A stretch of DNA of 64,000 bases from Egibacteraceae bacterium (GCA_030447925.1 JAUJNX010000003.1:310001-374000), one strand, 5' to 3'. Shown: positions 1 through 9,143, counted from the stretch's first letter. The notes: generated by a model from the letters alone, not told the origin. A program made the numbers and translations.

Positions 1-355
1 GATGATGGGGTCCCTCCCGCCGCCCCTGCCGCCCGACGCGACCGTCGCGCAGGCGCGGGCGCTGGTCGCCGCCCGTCCATCGCTGCTGTGGCCGGTCGGG
101 GACCCGCTCGTCGGCGCGGTCACCCTGGCCGACCTGGAACGCGTCCCCGAGGTCGAGGCCGGGGTCGTCCCGGTGGGCCGCGTCGCCACCGCCCCCGAGC
201 GCGTCACCGTCGCCGCCGACGCGTCGCTGGACGACATCGTCGACCGGCTCGCCGCCGCCCCCGACGCGATGCTCCTCGTCGTCGAGTACGGCGGGCACCC
301 CGTCGGCCTGCTGACGCCCAGCCTCGTGACGGGTGCGGCCCAGGGCGGCCGGTGA
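1..355 (+). CDS. CBS-domain protein, C-terminal part (5' end outside window)
   Basis: The visible 117 residues look like a pair of CBS-type repeats: two stretches each with a threonine or valine-led 'T/V-V-A-A-D-A-S-L' entry, an Asp-rich helix and a hydrophobic strand ending in G-H-P-V-G-L-L-T. Such tandem repeats bind adenine nucleotides and often form the C-terminal regulatory part of site-2 proteases (M50 family) or other membrane proteins. An ATG lies at base 2, but the reading frame is open to the window edge and the protein begins inside a domain, so the gene is probably truncated by the window. Its TGA stop (353-355) overlaps the GTG start of the next gene (GTGA), so the two are likely co-translated. 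That a protease lies next door supports a proteolysis-related role, but this is inference. Confidence 0.55.
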   Translation, partial: MMGSLPPPLPPDATVAQARALVAARPSLLWPVGDPLVGAVTLADLERVPEVEAGVVPVGRVATAPERVTVAADASLDDIVDRLAAAPDAMLLVVEYGGHPVGLLTPSLVTGAAQGGR

Positions 356-1377
356 CGCAGTTCCCGCCCGCCGGCGCCGGTGTCCGGCTGCTGCGGCGGG
401 TGTTCCTCCCGGTCTCGCTGCTGACGCTCGCGGCGGCGGCGCTCTACGTCCCGCTGCCGGTGTTCCTGGAAACCCCGCGGGCGCCCTACCCGCTCGCGGC
501 CGCGGTCGAGGTCGGGGTCCCCGGCGCCGCCGAGGTCAACGGCGACTACCTGCTGACCGCGGTCAGCCTGCGCCGCGCCACGATCGGTGACCTCGCCGTG
601 CGCTGGATCGACGACGAGACCCGCTTCCTGCCCGTCGAGGCCGTCCTGCCACCCGGGGTGGGGGACGGCGACTACTTCGACGGCCAGCGCGAGGTCTTCG
701 CCGACAGCGCCGACGTCGCCGCCGCGGTGGGGCTGGAGGAGGCCGGGTTGGACGCCATCCGCGGGGCCGGGGCGCTGGTCGCCTCGGTGCGGGAGGGGTC
801 CCCCGCGGAGGGGCGACTGCGCGAGGGCGACGTCGTCGTCGCCGTCGACGGGGCCGAGGTCGAGACCGCCGCCGACCTCGCGCGCCTGGTCCGCGACACC
901 CCGCCGGGCGGCGACCTGCGGCTGACCGTGGCCCGCGACGACCGCGAGCGGACCGTCACCCTGACCCCGCGGCCGCTGACCGGCGACGCCCCCCAGATCG
1001 GCGTGGGCACCGACACCGTGGACCTGCGCATCGACCTGCCCGTCGACGTCGAGGTCGACGGCGGCCGCATCGGCGGGCCCAGCGCCGGGCTGCTCATCGC
1101 CCTGACCGTCCTGGACCGCGCCGACGACCGCGACGTCGCCGCCGGGCGGACGATCGCGGGGACCGGCGCGCTGTCGGTGCGCGGGGACGTCGAGCCGATC
1201 GGCGGCCTCCCGCTCAAGGTCGTCAGCGCGGCGCGCGCCGGCGCCGACGTCTTCCTCGCCCCGGCCGACCAGGCGGCGGACGCGCGCGGCGCGGTGCCCG
1301 CGGGCAGCGACATGCGCGTGGTCAGCGTGGCGACCTTCGACGAGGCCGTCGCCGCCCTCGCCGGCGAGCCCGCCTGA
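352..1377 (+). CDS. Membrane-anchored PDZ/Lon-like serine protease (YlbL type)
   Basis: The 341-residue protein has one N-terminal membrane segment (about residues 12-35), a PDZ domain in the middle (residues about 140-210, with the G-A-L-V and S-P-A-E-G-R-L-R-E-G-D pattern), and a C-terminal S16 Lon-type protease domain. The Ser-Lys dyad is visible: Ser244 in GGPSAGLL and Lys289 in LPLKVVSA. This is the arrangement of Bacillus YlbL and mycobacterial Rv3194c, which act at the outer face of the membrane without an ATPase domain. The GTG start at 352 was chosen because it gives the membrane anchor directly and overlaps the preceding stop codon (GTGA); the longer frame starting at 88 reads through the CBS gene in another frame and is basic low-complexity sequence. 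Substrates are unknown. Confidence 0.86.
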   Translation: MTQFPPAGAGVRLLRRVFLPVSLLTLAAAALYVPLPVFLETPRAPYPLAAAVEVGVPGAAEVNGDYLLTAVSLRRATIGDLAVRWIDDETRFLPVEAVLPPGVGDGDYFDGQREVFADSADVAAAVGLEEAGLDAIRGAGALVASVREGSPAEGRLREGDVVVAVDGAEVETAADLARLVRDTPPGGDLRLTVARDDRERTVTLTPRPLTGDAPQIGVGTDTVDLRIDLPVDVEVDGGRIGGPSAGLLIALTVLDRADDRDVAAGRTIAGTGALSVRGDVEPIGGLPLKVVSAARAGADVFLAPADQAADARGAVPAGSDMRVVSVATFDEAVAALAGEPA

Positions 1378-1412
1378 CCGCCCCTGGGGCTGCGCGGGGC
1401 GCCGGTCGTTGG

Positions 1413-1418
1413 TAGGCT
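1413..1418 (+). promoter_or_regulatory. -10 element (TAGGCT) for SRP RNA
   Basis: TAGGCT matches the hexamer seen before at least five other transcription units here. A start point 7 nt downstream (about 1425) would lie just ahead of the SRP RNA core, leaving a short 5' extension that may be processed. Confidence 0.5.
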
Positions 1419-1439
1419 CCGGTCTCCGCCGTGGTCAGC

Positions 1440-1550
<111 letters not shown>

Positions 1551-1612
1551 CTCGTCGCCCGTCCGGTGGTGCTCACGGCGTTCCTCTTCGCCCCTGCCGC
1601 CGGAGCTGGCCC

Positions 1613-3739
1613 GTGGCCTACGTCGCCCTCTACCGCAAGTACCGGTCGCAGACCTTCGCCGAGGTCGTCGGCCAGGACCACGTCACCACCACGCTCGCGC
1701 GGGCGGTGGACGAGGCCCGGTGGCACCACGCCTACCTGTTCACCGGACCGCGCGGGACGGGCAAGACCTCCACGGCGCGGATCCTGGCCAAGTCGCTGAA
1801 CTGCCTGGCCGGACCCACCTCGACGCCGGACGGCACCTGCCCGCAGTGCGTCGCGATCACCGAGGGCAGCTCGGTCGACGTCATCGAGATCGACGCCGCC
1901 AGCCACGGCGGCGTGGACGACGTCCGCGACCTGCGCGAGCGGGTCGCGTTCGCGCCGGCCTCGGCGCGCACGAAGGTCTACATCGTCGACGAGTGCCACA
2001 TGCTGTCGACCGCGGGCTGGAACGCGTTCCTCAAGACCGTCGAGGAGCCGCCCGGCCACGTCGTGTTCGTCTTCGCCACCACCGAGCCGCACAAGGTCCT
2101 GCCGACGATCCTGTCGCGGACCCAGCGGTTCGACTTCCGCCGGATCGCCGGGGACGTGCTGGCCGCGCACGTCCAGGACCTGGGACGGCGCGAGGGCTTC
2201 ACCTTCGAGCCCGGCGCCGTCGACCTCATCGTCCGGGCGGGCGACGGCAGCGCGCGCGACACGCTCAGCGTCCTGGACCAGGTCGCGGCGTACGAGGGCA
2301 GCGCCATCACCCTGCGCGGGTGCGCCGAGGTCCTGGGCACCGTCCCCGACGAGCTGCTGATGGAGGCGGCCGACGGGATCGCCGGGGGCGACGTCGCCGG
2401 GCTGTGCGTGCTGGTCCAGCGGCTCGCCGACCAGGGCATCGACCTGCGCCAGTTCGCGCGCGACGCGGTCGAGCACCTGCGCGCGCTGCTCCTGCTGGCC
2501 GCCGCGCCCGACGCCGGGCTGGTCGACACCACGCCGGAGCGGCTGGAGCGCCTGACCGCGCAGGCGGGGCGCCTGGGGCGCGTCGAACTCCTGCGCGCGG
2601 TGGACCTGCTCGCCGAGGCCCAGGTGCAGATGCGCCGCGGGAACACCCGCCTGCCCCTCGAGGTCGCGCTGGTCAAGGCCGCACTGCCCGAGGCGTCCGG
2701 CGACCCCGCCGCCCTCGCGGCGCGCATGGACCGCCTGGAGCGCCGCACCGGCCTCCACCCCGACATCGCCCCCCACCCGACCGCCGCCGCCGCTCCGGCT
2801 GCCCCGGCTGCCCCGGCTCCGGCTGCCCCGGCTGCCCCGGCTCCGGCTGCCCTCGCCCCGGCCGCCTCGGCTCCGGCGGCTCCGGCTGCCCTCGCCCCGG
2901 CCGCCTCGGCTCCGGCGGCTCCGGCTGGCTCGGACACGGCCCCGGCCCCGGCTCCGGCGGCCCCGGCTCCGGCGGCGTCGGGCCTGGCGGACCACGCGCC
3001 CGGCGCCCCTGGTCCAGGCGCCCCCGCGACTCCCGATGCGGGACGGGGAGCGGACGGGGCCGGCGCCGGCACGGGCCGGGGAGGTGGGGCGCGGCCCCGG
3101 CGCGGGCGCACCGCCGCCCCCGCCAAGGGCAGGCCCGCCGGGGGCGAGGGGTCCCCGCCGGCGCGCGACGACGCCCGCGTGCCCACGCCCGCGGAGCCCC
3201 CGGCCGACGACCAGGACGCTCCGCAGGCGAGCGAGGCGCCCCCAGCGCCCACCGCGGCCCCTCCCGCCGAGCCGGCCCCGGCCGCCGCCGCCGTCGACCT
3301 CGATCTCGTGCGCGCCAGCTGGCCCGCGGTCCTGGAGGCGCTCAAGGCACGCCGCCGCACCCTCCACGCGCTGCTCAACGAGGGCCACCCCACGGCCCTG
3401 GAGGGCAACGTCCTCACCGTCACCTTCGACGCGCGCCACGGCTTCCACGCGGGCGAGGTCGCCCGCGACGACTGGATCCCGCTGTTCGGCGACGTCTTCC
3501 GCGAGCTGTTCGGGACCGCGCTGCGCGTCCGCGCGCTGCTCGGCGAGGCCCCGCCGGTCACCGCGGCGCCCGACCCGGTCCGGGCGCACCCCGAAGCGGT
3601 GCGCGAGGCCGACGACGTCGCGGAGAGCGAGGCCGCCGCCCAGGCGGGCGAGGTCGCCGACGACGACACCGCCCGCGACCTCGCGATCGCCACCCTCCAG
3701 CGCCACCTGGGCGCGACCGTGGTCGACGACGGCGCCTGA
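1613..3739 (+). CDS. dnaX: DNA polymerase III subunit gamma/tau
   Basis: This 708-residue protein is the clamp-loader ATPase. Walker A is GPRGTGKTS with Lys51; the DExx-box is IVDECHML near residue 125; the SRC-type sensor appears as ILSRTQRF. The zinc module has Cys64, Cys76 and Cys79, but the usual fourth cysteine position (73 in E. coli numbering) is Asp. After the clamp-loader core (to about 370) comes a long Ala/Pro-rich linker (about 385-560) that is repetitive at DNA level, then a conserved C-terminal tau-like domain (about 565-660). No RBS is obvious before the GTG start at 1613, which was selected because MAYVALYRKYRS is the family N-terminus. The gene follows the SRP RNA. Whether the linker carries a frameshift or slippage site for a short gamma form cannot be told from sequence. 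Confidence 0.95.
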   Translation: MAYVALYRKYRSQTFAEVVGQDHVTTTLARAVDEARWHHAYLFTGPRGTGKTSTARILAKSLNCLAGPTSTPDGTCPQCVAITEGSSVDVIEIDAASHGGVDDVRDLRERVAFAPASARTKVYIVDECHMLSTAGWNAFLKTVEEPPGHVVFVFATTEPHKVLPTILSRTQRFDFRRIAGDVLAAHVQDLGRREGFTFEPGAVDLIVRAGDGSARDTLSVLDQVAAYEGSAITLRGCAEVLGTVPDELLMEAADGIAGGDVAGLCVLVQRLADQGIDLRQFARDAVEHLRALLLLAAAPDAGLVDTTPERLERLTAQAGRLGRVELLRAVDLLAEAQVQMRRGNTRLPLEVALVKAALPEASGDPAALAARMDRLERRTGLHPDIAPHPTAAAAPAAPAAPAPAAPAAPAPAALAPAASAPAAPAALAPAASAPAAPAGSDTAPAPAPAAPAPAASGLADHAPGAPGPGAPATPDAGRGADGAGAGTGRGGGARPRRGRTAAPAKGRPAGGEGSPPARDDARVPTPAEPPADDQDAPQASEAPPAPTAAPPAEPAPAAAAVDLDLVRASWPAVLEALKARRRTLHALLNEGHPTALEGNVLTVTFDARHGFHAGEVARDDWIPLFGDVFRELFGTALRVRALLGEAPPVTAAPDPVRAHPEAVREADDVAESEAAAQAGEVADDDTARDLAIATLQRHLGATVVDDGA
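2842..2919 (+). repeat. Perfect 39-bp direct repeat in the dnaX linker
   Basis: Bases 2842-2880 and 2881-2919 are identical 39-bp units (13 codons, Ala/Pro/Ser-rich), embedded in a wider run of CCGGCT-type triplets from about 2785 to 2990. The unit keeps the frame, so copy-number change would alter only linker length. Confidence 0.85.
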
Positions 3740-3782
3740 CCCGCCACGGCCCCGCGGCAGCGGAGCGCCGGCCGGAGGGGCG

Positions 3783-4661
3783 TCAGGTCGGCAGGGTGCC
3801 GCGCAGGACGCTGCGCGCCGAGTGGGTGGGGTCGCCGTCGACCGGCTCGATGGACACGTCGAGGACGGGGTAGGCGGCGAGGTCCACCGCCCCCGGCACC
3901 CGGTTCACCTGACCGGGGACGTAGGGCCCGAGCGACACCAGGCGGTCGAGCTCGGGGCTGGCCAGCCACACCTCGTAGTAGCCGTCGACCTCGGCGAGCT
4001 GCGGGTCCTCGATCCGCACGGCCCGGCCGTTCCCGTCCTCGACGAGGGCCACCCTCCCCGCGGCGCCGGACTCGAGCGGCTCCAGCGCCGCGGTCGCCAC
4101 CGTCCCGCGGCCCGGCAGCACCAGGGCCGCGGTCGCGCCCAGGACGACGACCAGCGCGCCGAGACCCGCGAGCAGGCCCCGCCGGCGCCCGCGCCGCACC
4201 GGCCCCGACGGTGGCCGCGACGGTCCCCCGCGCCCCGGGTCGGGTCCGGCGGCGGCGGCGCGGCGGCGCGGGACCTCGGTCTCGACCTCAGCAGGCCCGG
4301 ACGGGGGCAGCGCCGCGGGCTCGACGCGGGGGTCGAGTTCGGTGGGGGGACGGTTCTGGACGCCCGCGCGGCCGTTGCGGACCGGGAGATCCTCGACCGG
4401 GGGAGGGCCGAGGGGCTCGACCGGAGGTCCAGCCGCGCCCGCGGCGACGCCCTCGCGGATGCGGTCCCACAGCTGCGGCGGCGGGGCGGTCAGCGTCCCG
4501 CGCAGCGGCGCGGCGGCGCGGCCGAGGTCCACGACCTCGCGCAGGCGGGCGACCTCGGCGGTGCACTGGCGGCACCCGCGGAGGTGGCCGTCGGCGTCGG
4601 GCCCGCCCTCCTGCTCACCGAGGGCGAGGAGCGCGAGCGTCTCCGGGTCGATGTGACGCAT
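3783..4661 (-). CDS. RskA-type anti-sigma factor with zinc-binding N-terminus
   Basis: The 292-residue protein starts with a ZAS-like segment, GHLRGCRQC (His-x3-Cys-x2-Cys), followed by a Pro-rich linker, one transmembrane helix (about residues 152-175) after an Arg-rich stretch, and an extracytoplasmic RskA-C domain. It would hold the sigma factor encoded immediately upstream at the membrane until a signal triggers regulated proteolysis. Its ATG (4661) lies 47 nt inside the 3' end of the sigma gene, an overlap typical of co-translated sigma/anti-sigma pairs. The signal sensed is unknown. Confidence 0.85.
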   Translation of the reverse strand: MRHIDPETLALLALGEQEGGPDADGHLRGCRQCTAEVARLREVVDLGRAAAPLRGTLTAPPPQLWDRIREGVAAGAAGPPVEPLGPPPVEDLPVRNGRAGVQNRPPTELDPRVEPAALPPSGPAEVETEVPRRRAAAAGPDPGRGGPSRPPSGPVRRGRRRGLLAGLGALVVVLGATAALVLPGRGTVATAALEPLESGAAGRVALVEDGNGRAVRIEDPQLAEVDGYYEVWLASPELDRLVSLGPYVPGQVNRVPGAVDLAAYPVLDVSIEPVDGDPTHSARSVLRGTLPT

Positions 4662-5193
4662 CTCGCACCTCCATCTCTCGTCGCAGCTGGTCCAGACCTC
4701 GGCGGATGTGGCTCTTCACGGTGCCGAGCGGCAGGTCGAGCCGCTCAGCGATCGTACGGTGCGTGAGGTCCTCGTAGAACGCGAGCTCCAGGACGACCCG
4801 CCGTTCGCCCGGCAGCCCGTCGAGGGCGTCCAGGAGCAGCAGCCGCCGCGCGAGCTCGTCCTCCACCGGGTCGTCAGCCGGGTCCGGCAGGAGGGCGACC
4901 TGCGAGGCGATGCGCGCCTGGCGTGAGAGCGCCCGGAGCCGGTCGGCGACCTTGTGCCGCGCGATGCCCAGGAGCCACGCCGCCATGGTGCCGCGTTCGG
5001 GCTCGAAGCGGTCGCGCTGGTCCCAGGCGGCCAGGAACACCTGCTGGGTGACGTCCTCGGCGTCCGCCGCCGCGGGGAGCTGGCGCCGGGCGTAGGCCAG
5101 GACGGTCGCGCCCCAGGCGTCGTAGACCTCGCGCAGCGACGCCTCGTCGACGATGCGCGCGGACGGCGCGGCTCGGCCCTCTCGAAACGGCAC
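4615..5193 (-). CDS. ECF RNA polymerase sigma factor (SigK-like)
   Basis: The 192-residue protein has region 2 (DAEDVTQQVFLAAW, with the GTMAAWLLGIARHKVADRLR stretch) and region 4 (LTHRTIAERLDLPLGTVKSH) separated by a short linker, the minimal extracytoplasmic-function layout. It pairs with the RskA-type gene that overlaps its 3' end. The GTG start at 5193 is followed by a short unconserved N-terminus; a GAAGAT hexamer at 5204-5199 ends 6 nt upstream, so a leaderless start is possible. The adjacent sortase and DUF4397 genes face the same way and might be targets, but this is inference. Confidence 0.9.
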   Translation of the reverse strand: MPFREGRAAPSARIVDEASLREVYDAWGATVLAYARRQLPAAADAEDVTQQVFLAAWDQRDRFEPERGTMAAWLLGIARHKVADRLRALSRQARIASQVALLPDPADDPVEDELARRLLLLDALDGLPGERRVVLELAFYEDLTHRTIAERLDLPLGTVKSHIRRGLDQLRREMEVRDASHRPGDARAPRPR

Positions 5194-5236
5194 CCCGCAT
5201 CTTCTGCCCGCGCCCGGAGATCGCGCAACCCGATCG

Positions 5237-6004
5237 TCAGGTCCGGGTGGGCACGGCGACGACGACGACGTTGTCCTGGTACTGCCGGTCGATGGAGTCG
5301 AAGGCGCCGCCGCAGGTGATGAGGGTCAGGTGGTGCGGGCCGGCGGTGCTGAAGACCTCGGCGAGGGGGAGCTCCGCCTTCGGGTAGCGGGTGCGGGCGA
5401 TCACCTCGTAGTCCAGGGCCGTGCCGTCGGCGAGGTCGACGGTGACGACGTCGCCGGGCTGGACCTGCTCCAGGGGGAAGAACGCCCCGCGGCCCTGCAC
5501 GCGCGAGTCGACGTGGCCGGACAGGACCGACGACCCTTCGGGGGCGCCGGGTGCGGGGTTCGGGGTGTACAAGCCGACGTCGTCGACGTCCTCGGGGATC
5601 TCCATGCCGCCGGTGGCGGGCTCGACGCCGACGGGGACCACCGGGGCGTCGATGGCCCTGGCGGGCACGCGCACCCGGACCGGGTCGGCGGGGTCGGGCG
5701 GGCGGGCGTCCAGCCGGCCCGACCGGACCGGGACGCCGGGCACCGCCGGGTCGGGGTCGGGGGCCGGGGCGGGGCGCGCGGCGTCCGGCACCGCCGCGGG
5801 TGGCGGGGTCGCGCCGGCTTCGGGGTCCGCGGGGTCGGCGGGGTCGGCGGGCGCCGGGGTGCGCAGCGCGGCGAGCGACCCGACGTCAGGGTCCGGCCGC
5901 GTGAGCGCCCAGCCGGCGGGCACGCCGACGGCCACCACGAGCGCGACGGCCAGCAGCGCCGCCCAGCGACGACGGTCCCGCGGCCGGTCGTCGGTCGGGA
6001 TCAC
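5237..6004 (-). CDS. Class F sortase
   Basis: A 255-residue membrane-anchored cysteine transpeptidase: N-terminal membrane helix (about residues 13-33), Pro/Ala/Asp-rich linker (about 35-105), then the sortase barrel. The catalytic residues are visible as His164 (SGHVDS), Cys231 (LTLITCGG) and Arg240 (DRQYQDN). Class F enzymes usually anchor housekeeping surface proteins in actinobacteria. The GTG start is preceded by a good ribosome site (AGGAGG, spacing about 6). Its neighbour upstream encodes a secreted DUF4397 protein with a C-terminal hydrophobic anchor, a probable substrate, although no clean LPXTG motif is visible there. Confidence 0.88.
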   Translation of the reverse strand: MIPTDDRPRDRRRWAALLAVALVVAVGVPAGWALTRPDPDVGSLAALRTPAPADPADPADPEAGATPPPAAVPDAARPAPAPDPDPAVPGVPVRSGRLDARPPDPADPVRVRVPARAIDAPVVPVGVEPATGGMEIPEDVDDVGLYTPNPAPGAPEGSSVLSGHVDSRVQGRGAFFPLEQVQPGDVVTVDLADGTALDYEVIARTRYPKAELPLAEVFSTAGPHHLTLITCGGAFDSIDRQYQDNVVVVAVPTRT

Positions 6005-6072
6005 GGGGTTCCTCCTCGCGGTGGACGGGCCGGGAGGGCCGCGACGGCCCCCCCCGCCCGCGGGTCAGCGGG

Positions 6073-6864
6073 TCAGCGGCGGGCGCGGGCCAGCCGCAGG
6101 CCCGACGCGGCCGCACCCAGCCCGGCGGCGGCGGTCAGGGCGAGCGCCCAGGCCGGGAAGGCGGCCGGAGCGGCCGCGCCGCCGTCACCCGAGTCGATCC
6201 CGGTGGGGGTGTGCGACACGGTCTGGACGACCAGGTCCAGGGTCGCGTCCTCGGCCGAGCCGATGGCGTACACGATCGTCTGCACGCCCTCCTCGACGTC
6301 GACGTCGGCCGGGCCGATGACCGGCTCGGTGGTGCCGGCCAGCGCGACGGCGGCCTCGATGGTGCCGGCGGGCAGGTCCGCCTCGGCCTCGTTCGGGTTG
6401 GTCAGCCCGGTCAGCGCGGGGGTGCCGCCGACCAGGACGTCCACGGCGGGCGCCGCGGCGGTGTGGCGGACCGTGACACGGCCCTGCCCGTCGGCGATGC
6501 CGCTCGGGTCGTTGGCGAAGGGGGTGATGGTCGGCTCACCGGACTCGGTCAGGTGGGCGACCAGGGTCGCGTTGGCGCCCGCGGTGACGGGGGCGCTGGC
6601 GGAGATGACCGGGTCGTCGTCGGCGGCGGCGCCGGCCGCGCGCACGTCGACCTGGTAGGTGCCGGCGGGCAGCGACAGCGGCCCGGCGACGTCGGAGGGC
6701 TGGAAGTCCTCCAGCGTCAGCGCGTCGTTGACGTAGACGTCGACGGGGGTGGCGGGGATGCCGTGGACCACGGAGACGCTCGCGTTGCCCTCCTGGGCGA
6801 CGGCGGCGGGTGCCAGCATCAGAACCAGCCCGAGGGCCATGAGGACGGTCGTACGGATGCGCAT
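6073..6864 (-). CDS. Secreted DUF4397-domain surface protein
   Basis: The 263-residue protein has a signal peptide (residues 1-24, cleavage after AAVAQ), two DUF4397 repeats (each beginning with [16 protein letters not shown]-like or [18 protein letters not shown]-like strands), a Gly/Ala/Pro hinge, a C-terminal hydrophobic helix and a basic tail ending RLARARR. This is the layout of a cell-wall-sorted protein, and the class F sortase gene follows 68 nt downstream. The only sorting-like motif is HTPTG, about 45 residues from the end, which departs from LPXTG at two positions. The ATG at 6864 has an AAGGAG ribosome site 10 nt upstream. DUF4397 has no assigned biochemical function. Confidence 0.85.
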   Translation of the reverse strand: MRIRTTVLMALGLVLMLAPAAVAQEGNASVSVVHGIPATPVDVYVNDALTLEDFQPSDVAGPLSLPAGTYQVDVRAAGAAADDDPVISASAPVTAGANATLVAHLTESGEPTITPFANDPSGIADGQGRVTVRHTAAAPAVDVLVGGTPALTGLTNPNEAEADLPAGTIEAAVALAGTTEPVIGPADVDVEEGVQTIVYAIGSAEDATLDLVVQTVSHTPTGIDSGDGGAAAPAAFPAWALALTAAAGLGAAASGLRLARARR

Positions 6865-6937
6865 CGTCGTGCTGCTCCTTGTCGTTCGGTTGCCTTCGAC
6901 AACCCTTCGCAAGGAAGTCCGCCGGCGGATGCGGCCG

Positions 6938-6943
6938 TAGAGT
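6938..6943 (+). promoter_or_regulatory. -10 element (TAGAGT), leaderless start
   Basis: The hexamer ends 7 nt before the ATG at 6950, so transcription would begin at or next to the start codon. No ribosome site is present. Confidence 0.6.
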
Positions 6944-6949
6944 TCCCCC

Positions 6950-7513
6950 ATGCTGCGGATCGACCGCCCGGGACCCGACCAGGCCGCGCGGGTGCGCGCC
7001 GTGCGACTGCGCGCCCTGCGCGACGCCCCGGACGCGTTCTGCACCACGGCCGAGGAGGAGGAGCGCTCGACGGACGCGGACTGGCGCGACCGGCTGACCC
7101 GGCCCGACGCGGTCACGGTCGTCGCGTCCCTCGACGGCGCCGACGTCGGCCTGGCCGTCGGGGCGCCGCACCACGACGAGGCGGGCGACGTGGGGCTGTA
7201 CGCGGTGTGGGTGGCCCCCGAGGCCCGCGGCGCCGGGGTCGGCGAGGCCCTGATCCGTGCCGTCGCGGACTGGGCGCGCGCCCGCGGGCACGCGTACCTG
7301 CGGCTGGAGGTCGGCGACGCCAACGCCCCCGCGGTCCGCCTCTACGACCGCCTCGGCTTCGCCCCCACCGGCCGCACCAGCGCGTTCCCCCCACCCCGCG
7401 CCCACATCACCGAACACGAGCGCGCCCTGCCCCTGCGCCCCCCCGCCCCTCCCGCCGGCGGGCGGCCACACGGCGCGGGCTCCGCAGCGCTGCCCCCACC
7501 CCGCGCCGGGTAG
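6950..7513 (+). CDS. GNAT family N-acetyltransferase
   Basis: A 187-residue protein with the GNAT fold: a central strand ([18 protein letters not shown]) carrying the acetyl-CoA pyrophosphate-binding loop RGAGVG, and a C-terminal substrate and oligomer segment ending [10 protein letters not shown]. The last 40 residues are Pro-rich and probably disordered. The acceptor substrate cannot be predicted. It is divergent from the DUF4397 gene across 85 bp and has a leaderless-type promoter. Confidence 0.85.
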   Translation: MLRIDRPGPDQAARVRAVRLRALRDAPDAFCTTAEEEERSTDADWRDRLTRPDAVTVVASLDGADVGLAVGAPHHDEAGDVGLYAVWVAPEARGAGVGEALIRAVADWARARGHAYLRLEVGDANAPAVRLYDRLGFAPTGRTSAFPPPRAHITEHERALPLRPPAPPAGGRPHGAGSAALPPPRAG

Positions 7514-7516
7514 GCT
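7511..7516 (+). promoter_or_regulatory. -10 element (TAGGCT) for ybaB-recR, leaderless start
   Basis: TAGGCT ends 7 nt before the ATG at 7523; it overlaps the 3' end of the preceding GNAT gene. Confidence 0.65.
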
Positions 7517-7522
7517 CGGGCC

Positions 7523-7837
7523 ATGTCGAACGTGAACAACATGATGCGGCAGGTCCAGGCGCTCCAGCGCAAGATGAACGACGCGCAGGAGCAGCTGGCG
7601 ACCGAGGAGGTCACCGGGTCGGCGGGCGGCGGGATGGTCACCGTCACGGCCTCGGGCAACGGCGAGGTGCGGGCCGTCACGATCGCGCCCGACGTCGTCG
7701 ACCCCGACGACATCGACCTGCTGCAGGACATGGTCGTCGCGGCGGTCAACGAGGCGCTGCGCAGCGCCAAGGAGCTCGAGGCCGACCGGATGGGCGGGCT
7801 GGCCGGTGGGCTCGGCCTCCCGCCCGGTCTGATCTAG
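7523..7837 (+). CDS. YbaB/EbfC family nucleoid-associated protein
   Basis: A 104-residue homolog of YbaB: N-terminal coiled-coil helix ([19 protein letters not shown]), a beta-sheet core ([20 protein letters not shown]), and a C-terminal helix with the conserved D[15 protein letters not shown] pattern. Members are dimeric DNA-binding proteins commonly encoded between dnaX and recR, as here. The start follows a TAGGCT -10 by 7 nt and has no ribosome site; the gene ends 8 nt before recR. Confidence 0.93.
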   Translation: MSNVNNMMRQVQALQRKMNDAQEQLATEEVTGSAGGGMVTVTASGNGEVRAVTIAPDVVDPDDIDLLQDMVVAAVNEALRSAKELEADRMGGLAGGLGLPPGLI

Positions 7838-7845
7838 GAGCGACG

Positions 7846-8442
7846 TTGGCCTTCGAGGGTCCGGTCCAGGACCTGATCGAGGAGTTCGGCCGCCTGCCGG
7901 GCATCGGGCCCAAGAGCGCCCAGCGACTCGCGTTCCACATGCTCACCATCGACACCGAGGACGCGCGCCGCCTGGCGAACGCGATCGTCCAGGTGAAGGA
8001 GCGGGTGCGCTTCTGCGTCCGGTGCTTCAACGTCGCCGAGCAGCAGGAGTGCCGCATCTGCCGCGACCCGCGCCGCGACCCCACCGTCCTGTGCGTCGTG
8101 GAGGAGCCGCGCGACGTGATGGCGATCGAGAAGACCGCCGAGTTCCGCGGCCGCTACCACGTGCTCGGCGGCGCGATCAGCCCGATCGACGGGGTGGGGC
8201 CCGACCAGCTGCGCATCAAGGAGCTGGTGGCCCGGGTCGGCGCGGAGGACGTGGCGGAGCTGGTCCTGGCCACCAACCCCAACATCGAGGGCGAGGCGAC
8301 CGCCAGCTACCTGGCCCGCCTGCTGAAGTCGATGGGCCTGCGGGTCAGCCGGATCGCGTCCGGCCTGCCGGTGGGCGGCGACCTGGAGTACGCCGACGAG
8401 GTCACCCTGGGCCGCGCCTTCGCAGGTCGTCGGGACCTGTAG
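7846..8442 (+). CDS. recR: Recombination mediator protein RecR
   Basis: The 198-residue protein has the N-terminal helix-hairpin-helix ([18 protein letters not shown]), a four-cysteine zinc finger ([17 protein letters not shown]), and the Toprim domain ([22 protein letters not shown], then [12 protein letters not shown]). With RecO and RecF it loads RecA on gapped DNA. The start is a TTG at 7846, preceded by AGGAG at 7837-7841 that overlaps the ybaB stop codon; no ATG or GTG in frame would keep the conserved [18 protein letters not shown]-terminus. Confidence 0.95.
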   Translation: MAFEGPVQDLIEEFGRLPGIGPKSAQRLAFHMLTIDTEDARRLANAIVQVKERVRFCVRCFNVAEQQECRICRDPRRDPTVLCVVEEPRDVMAIEKTAEFRGRYHVLGGAISPIDGVGPDQLRIKELVARVGAEDVAELVLATNPNIEGEATASYLARLLKSMGLRVSRIASGLPVGGDLEYADEVTLGRAFAGRRDL

Positions 8443-8532
8443 CGCCGGTTGTCCACAGGCGGGCGGCCCCGAGATGGGCGGGGTAGCGTGACCCGCACCT
8501 GCCGTCCGCCGCATGAGGGGAGGGGGACGACG

Positions 8533-9090
8533 ATGCTGCTGCCGGAGCGCACCGGTCTCACCAGGGACGACCTCGACGCGTTCCCCGACGACGGGCTGCG
8601 CCGCGAGCTCATCGACGGCGAGCTGTTCGTGAGCGCCCGCCCGGCCCTGCGCCACCAGACGGTGATGGCACGGCTCATCTGGATGCTGGTGTCGTACTGC
8701 GACGAGCACGGCGGGCTCGCCGTCACCGAGCCGAACAACGACTACTCGCCGCGCGACCACATCGAGCCCGACCTCGTGGTGGTGCGCGCCGACCACCGGG
8801 ACCGGCTCAGCACGCGCGGGATCGAGGGGGCGCCCGACGTCGTCGTCGAGATCTCGTCGCCGTCGACCCGGGGCTACGACCTGGTCCGCAAGCGCGCCTT
8901 CTACGAGCGCGAGGGTGTGGCCGAGTACTGGTTCGTCGACCTGGACGAGGACGTCATCATCGTCCACCGGCTGCGCGACGGCGCGTACGGCATGCCGGTG
9001 TTCTTCGCCCGCGGCGCGACGCTGACCTCGCCGGTCCTGCCCGGTCTCGCCGCCGACGTCGACGCCCTGCTCGGCCCCGCGGGGCCCTAG
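8533..9090 (+). CDS. Uma2 family (DUF820) putative restriction-endonuclease-fold nuclease
   Basis: A 185-residue member of the Uma2 family. The PD-(D/E)xK-type core is visible: IEPDLVVV, then PDVVVEISSPST, then the lysine in LVRKRAFYEREGVAEYWFVD. Families like this are abundant in cyanobacteria and actinobacteria; their targets are largely unknown. A TAGCGT -10 at about 8484-8489 gives a leader of roughly 35 nt with a GGGGAGGGGG ribosome site before the ATG at 8533. The TAG stop codon directly abuts a copy of the dispersed repeat described below. Confidence 0.85.
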   Translation: MLLPERTGLTRDDLDAFPDDGLRRELIDGELFVSARPALRHQTVMARLIWMLVSYCDEHGGLAVTEPNNDYSPRDHIEPDLVVVRADHRDRLSTRGIEGAPDVVVEISSPSTRGYDLVRKRAFYEREGVAEYWFVDLDEDVIIVHRLRDGAYGMPVFFARGATLTSPVLPGLAADVDALLGPAGP

Positions 9091-9115
9091 GGTGCACCCC
9101 AGACGCCGGGCTCGA
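9088..9115 (-). repeat. Dispersed stop-codon-abutting repeat, copy A
   Basis: From the Uma2 stop codon the + strand reads TAGGGTGCACCCCAGACG followed by CCGGGCTCG. It matches the minus-strand sequences that follow the TAG stops at 49875 and 63158. It is shorter than those copies by two bases in the CCGGGCGGCT part. The strand is given relative to the orientation AGCCGCCCGGCGTCTGAGGT used for the other copies. Confidence 0.6.
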
Positions 9116-9143
9116 TCGGCGTGCAGGGCGGAGCCCGCAGGGG

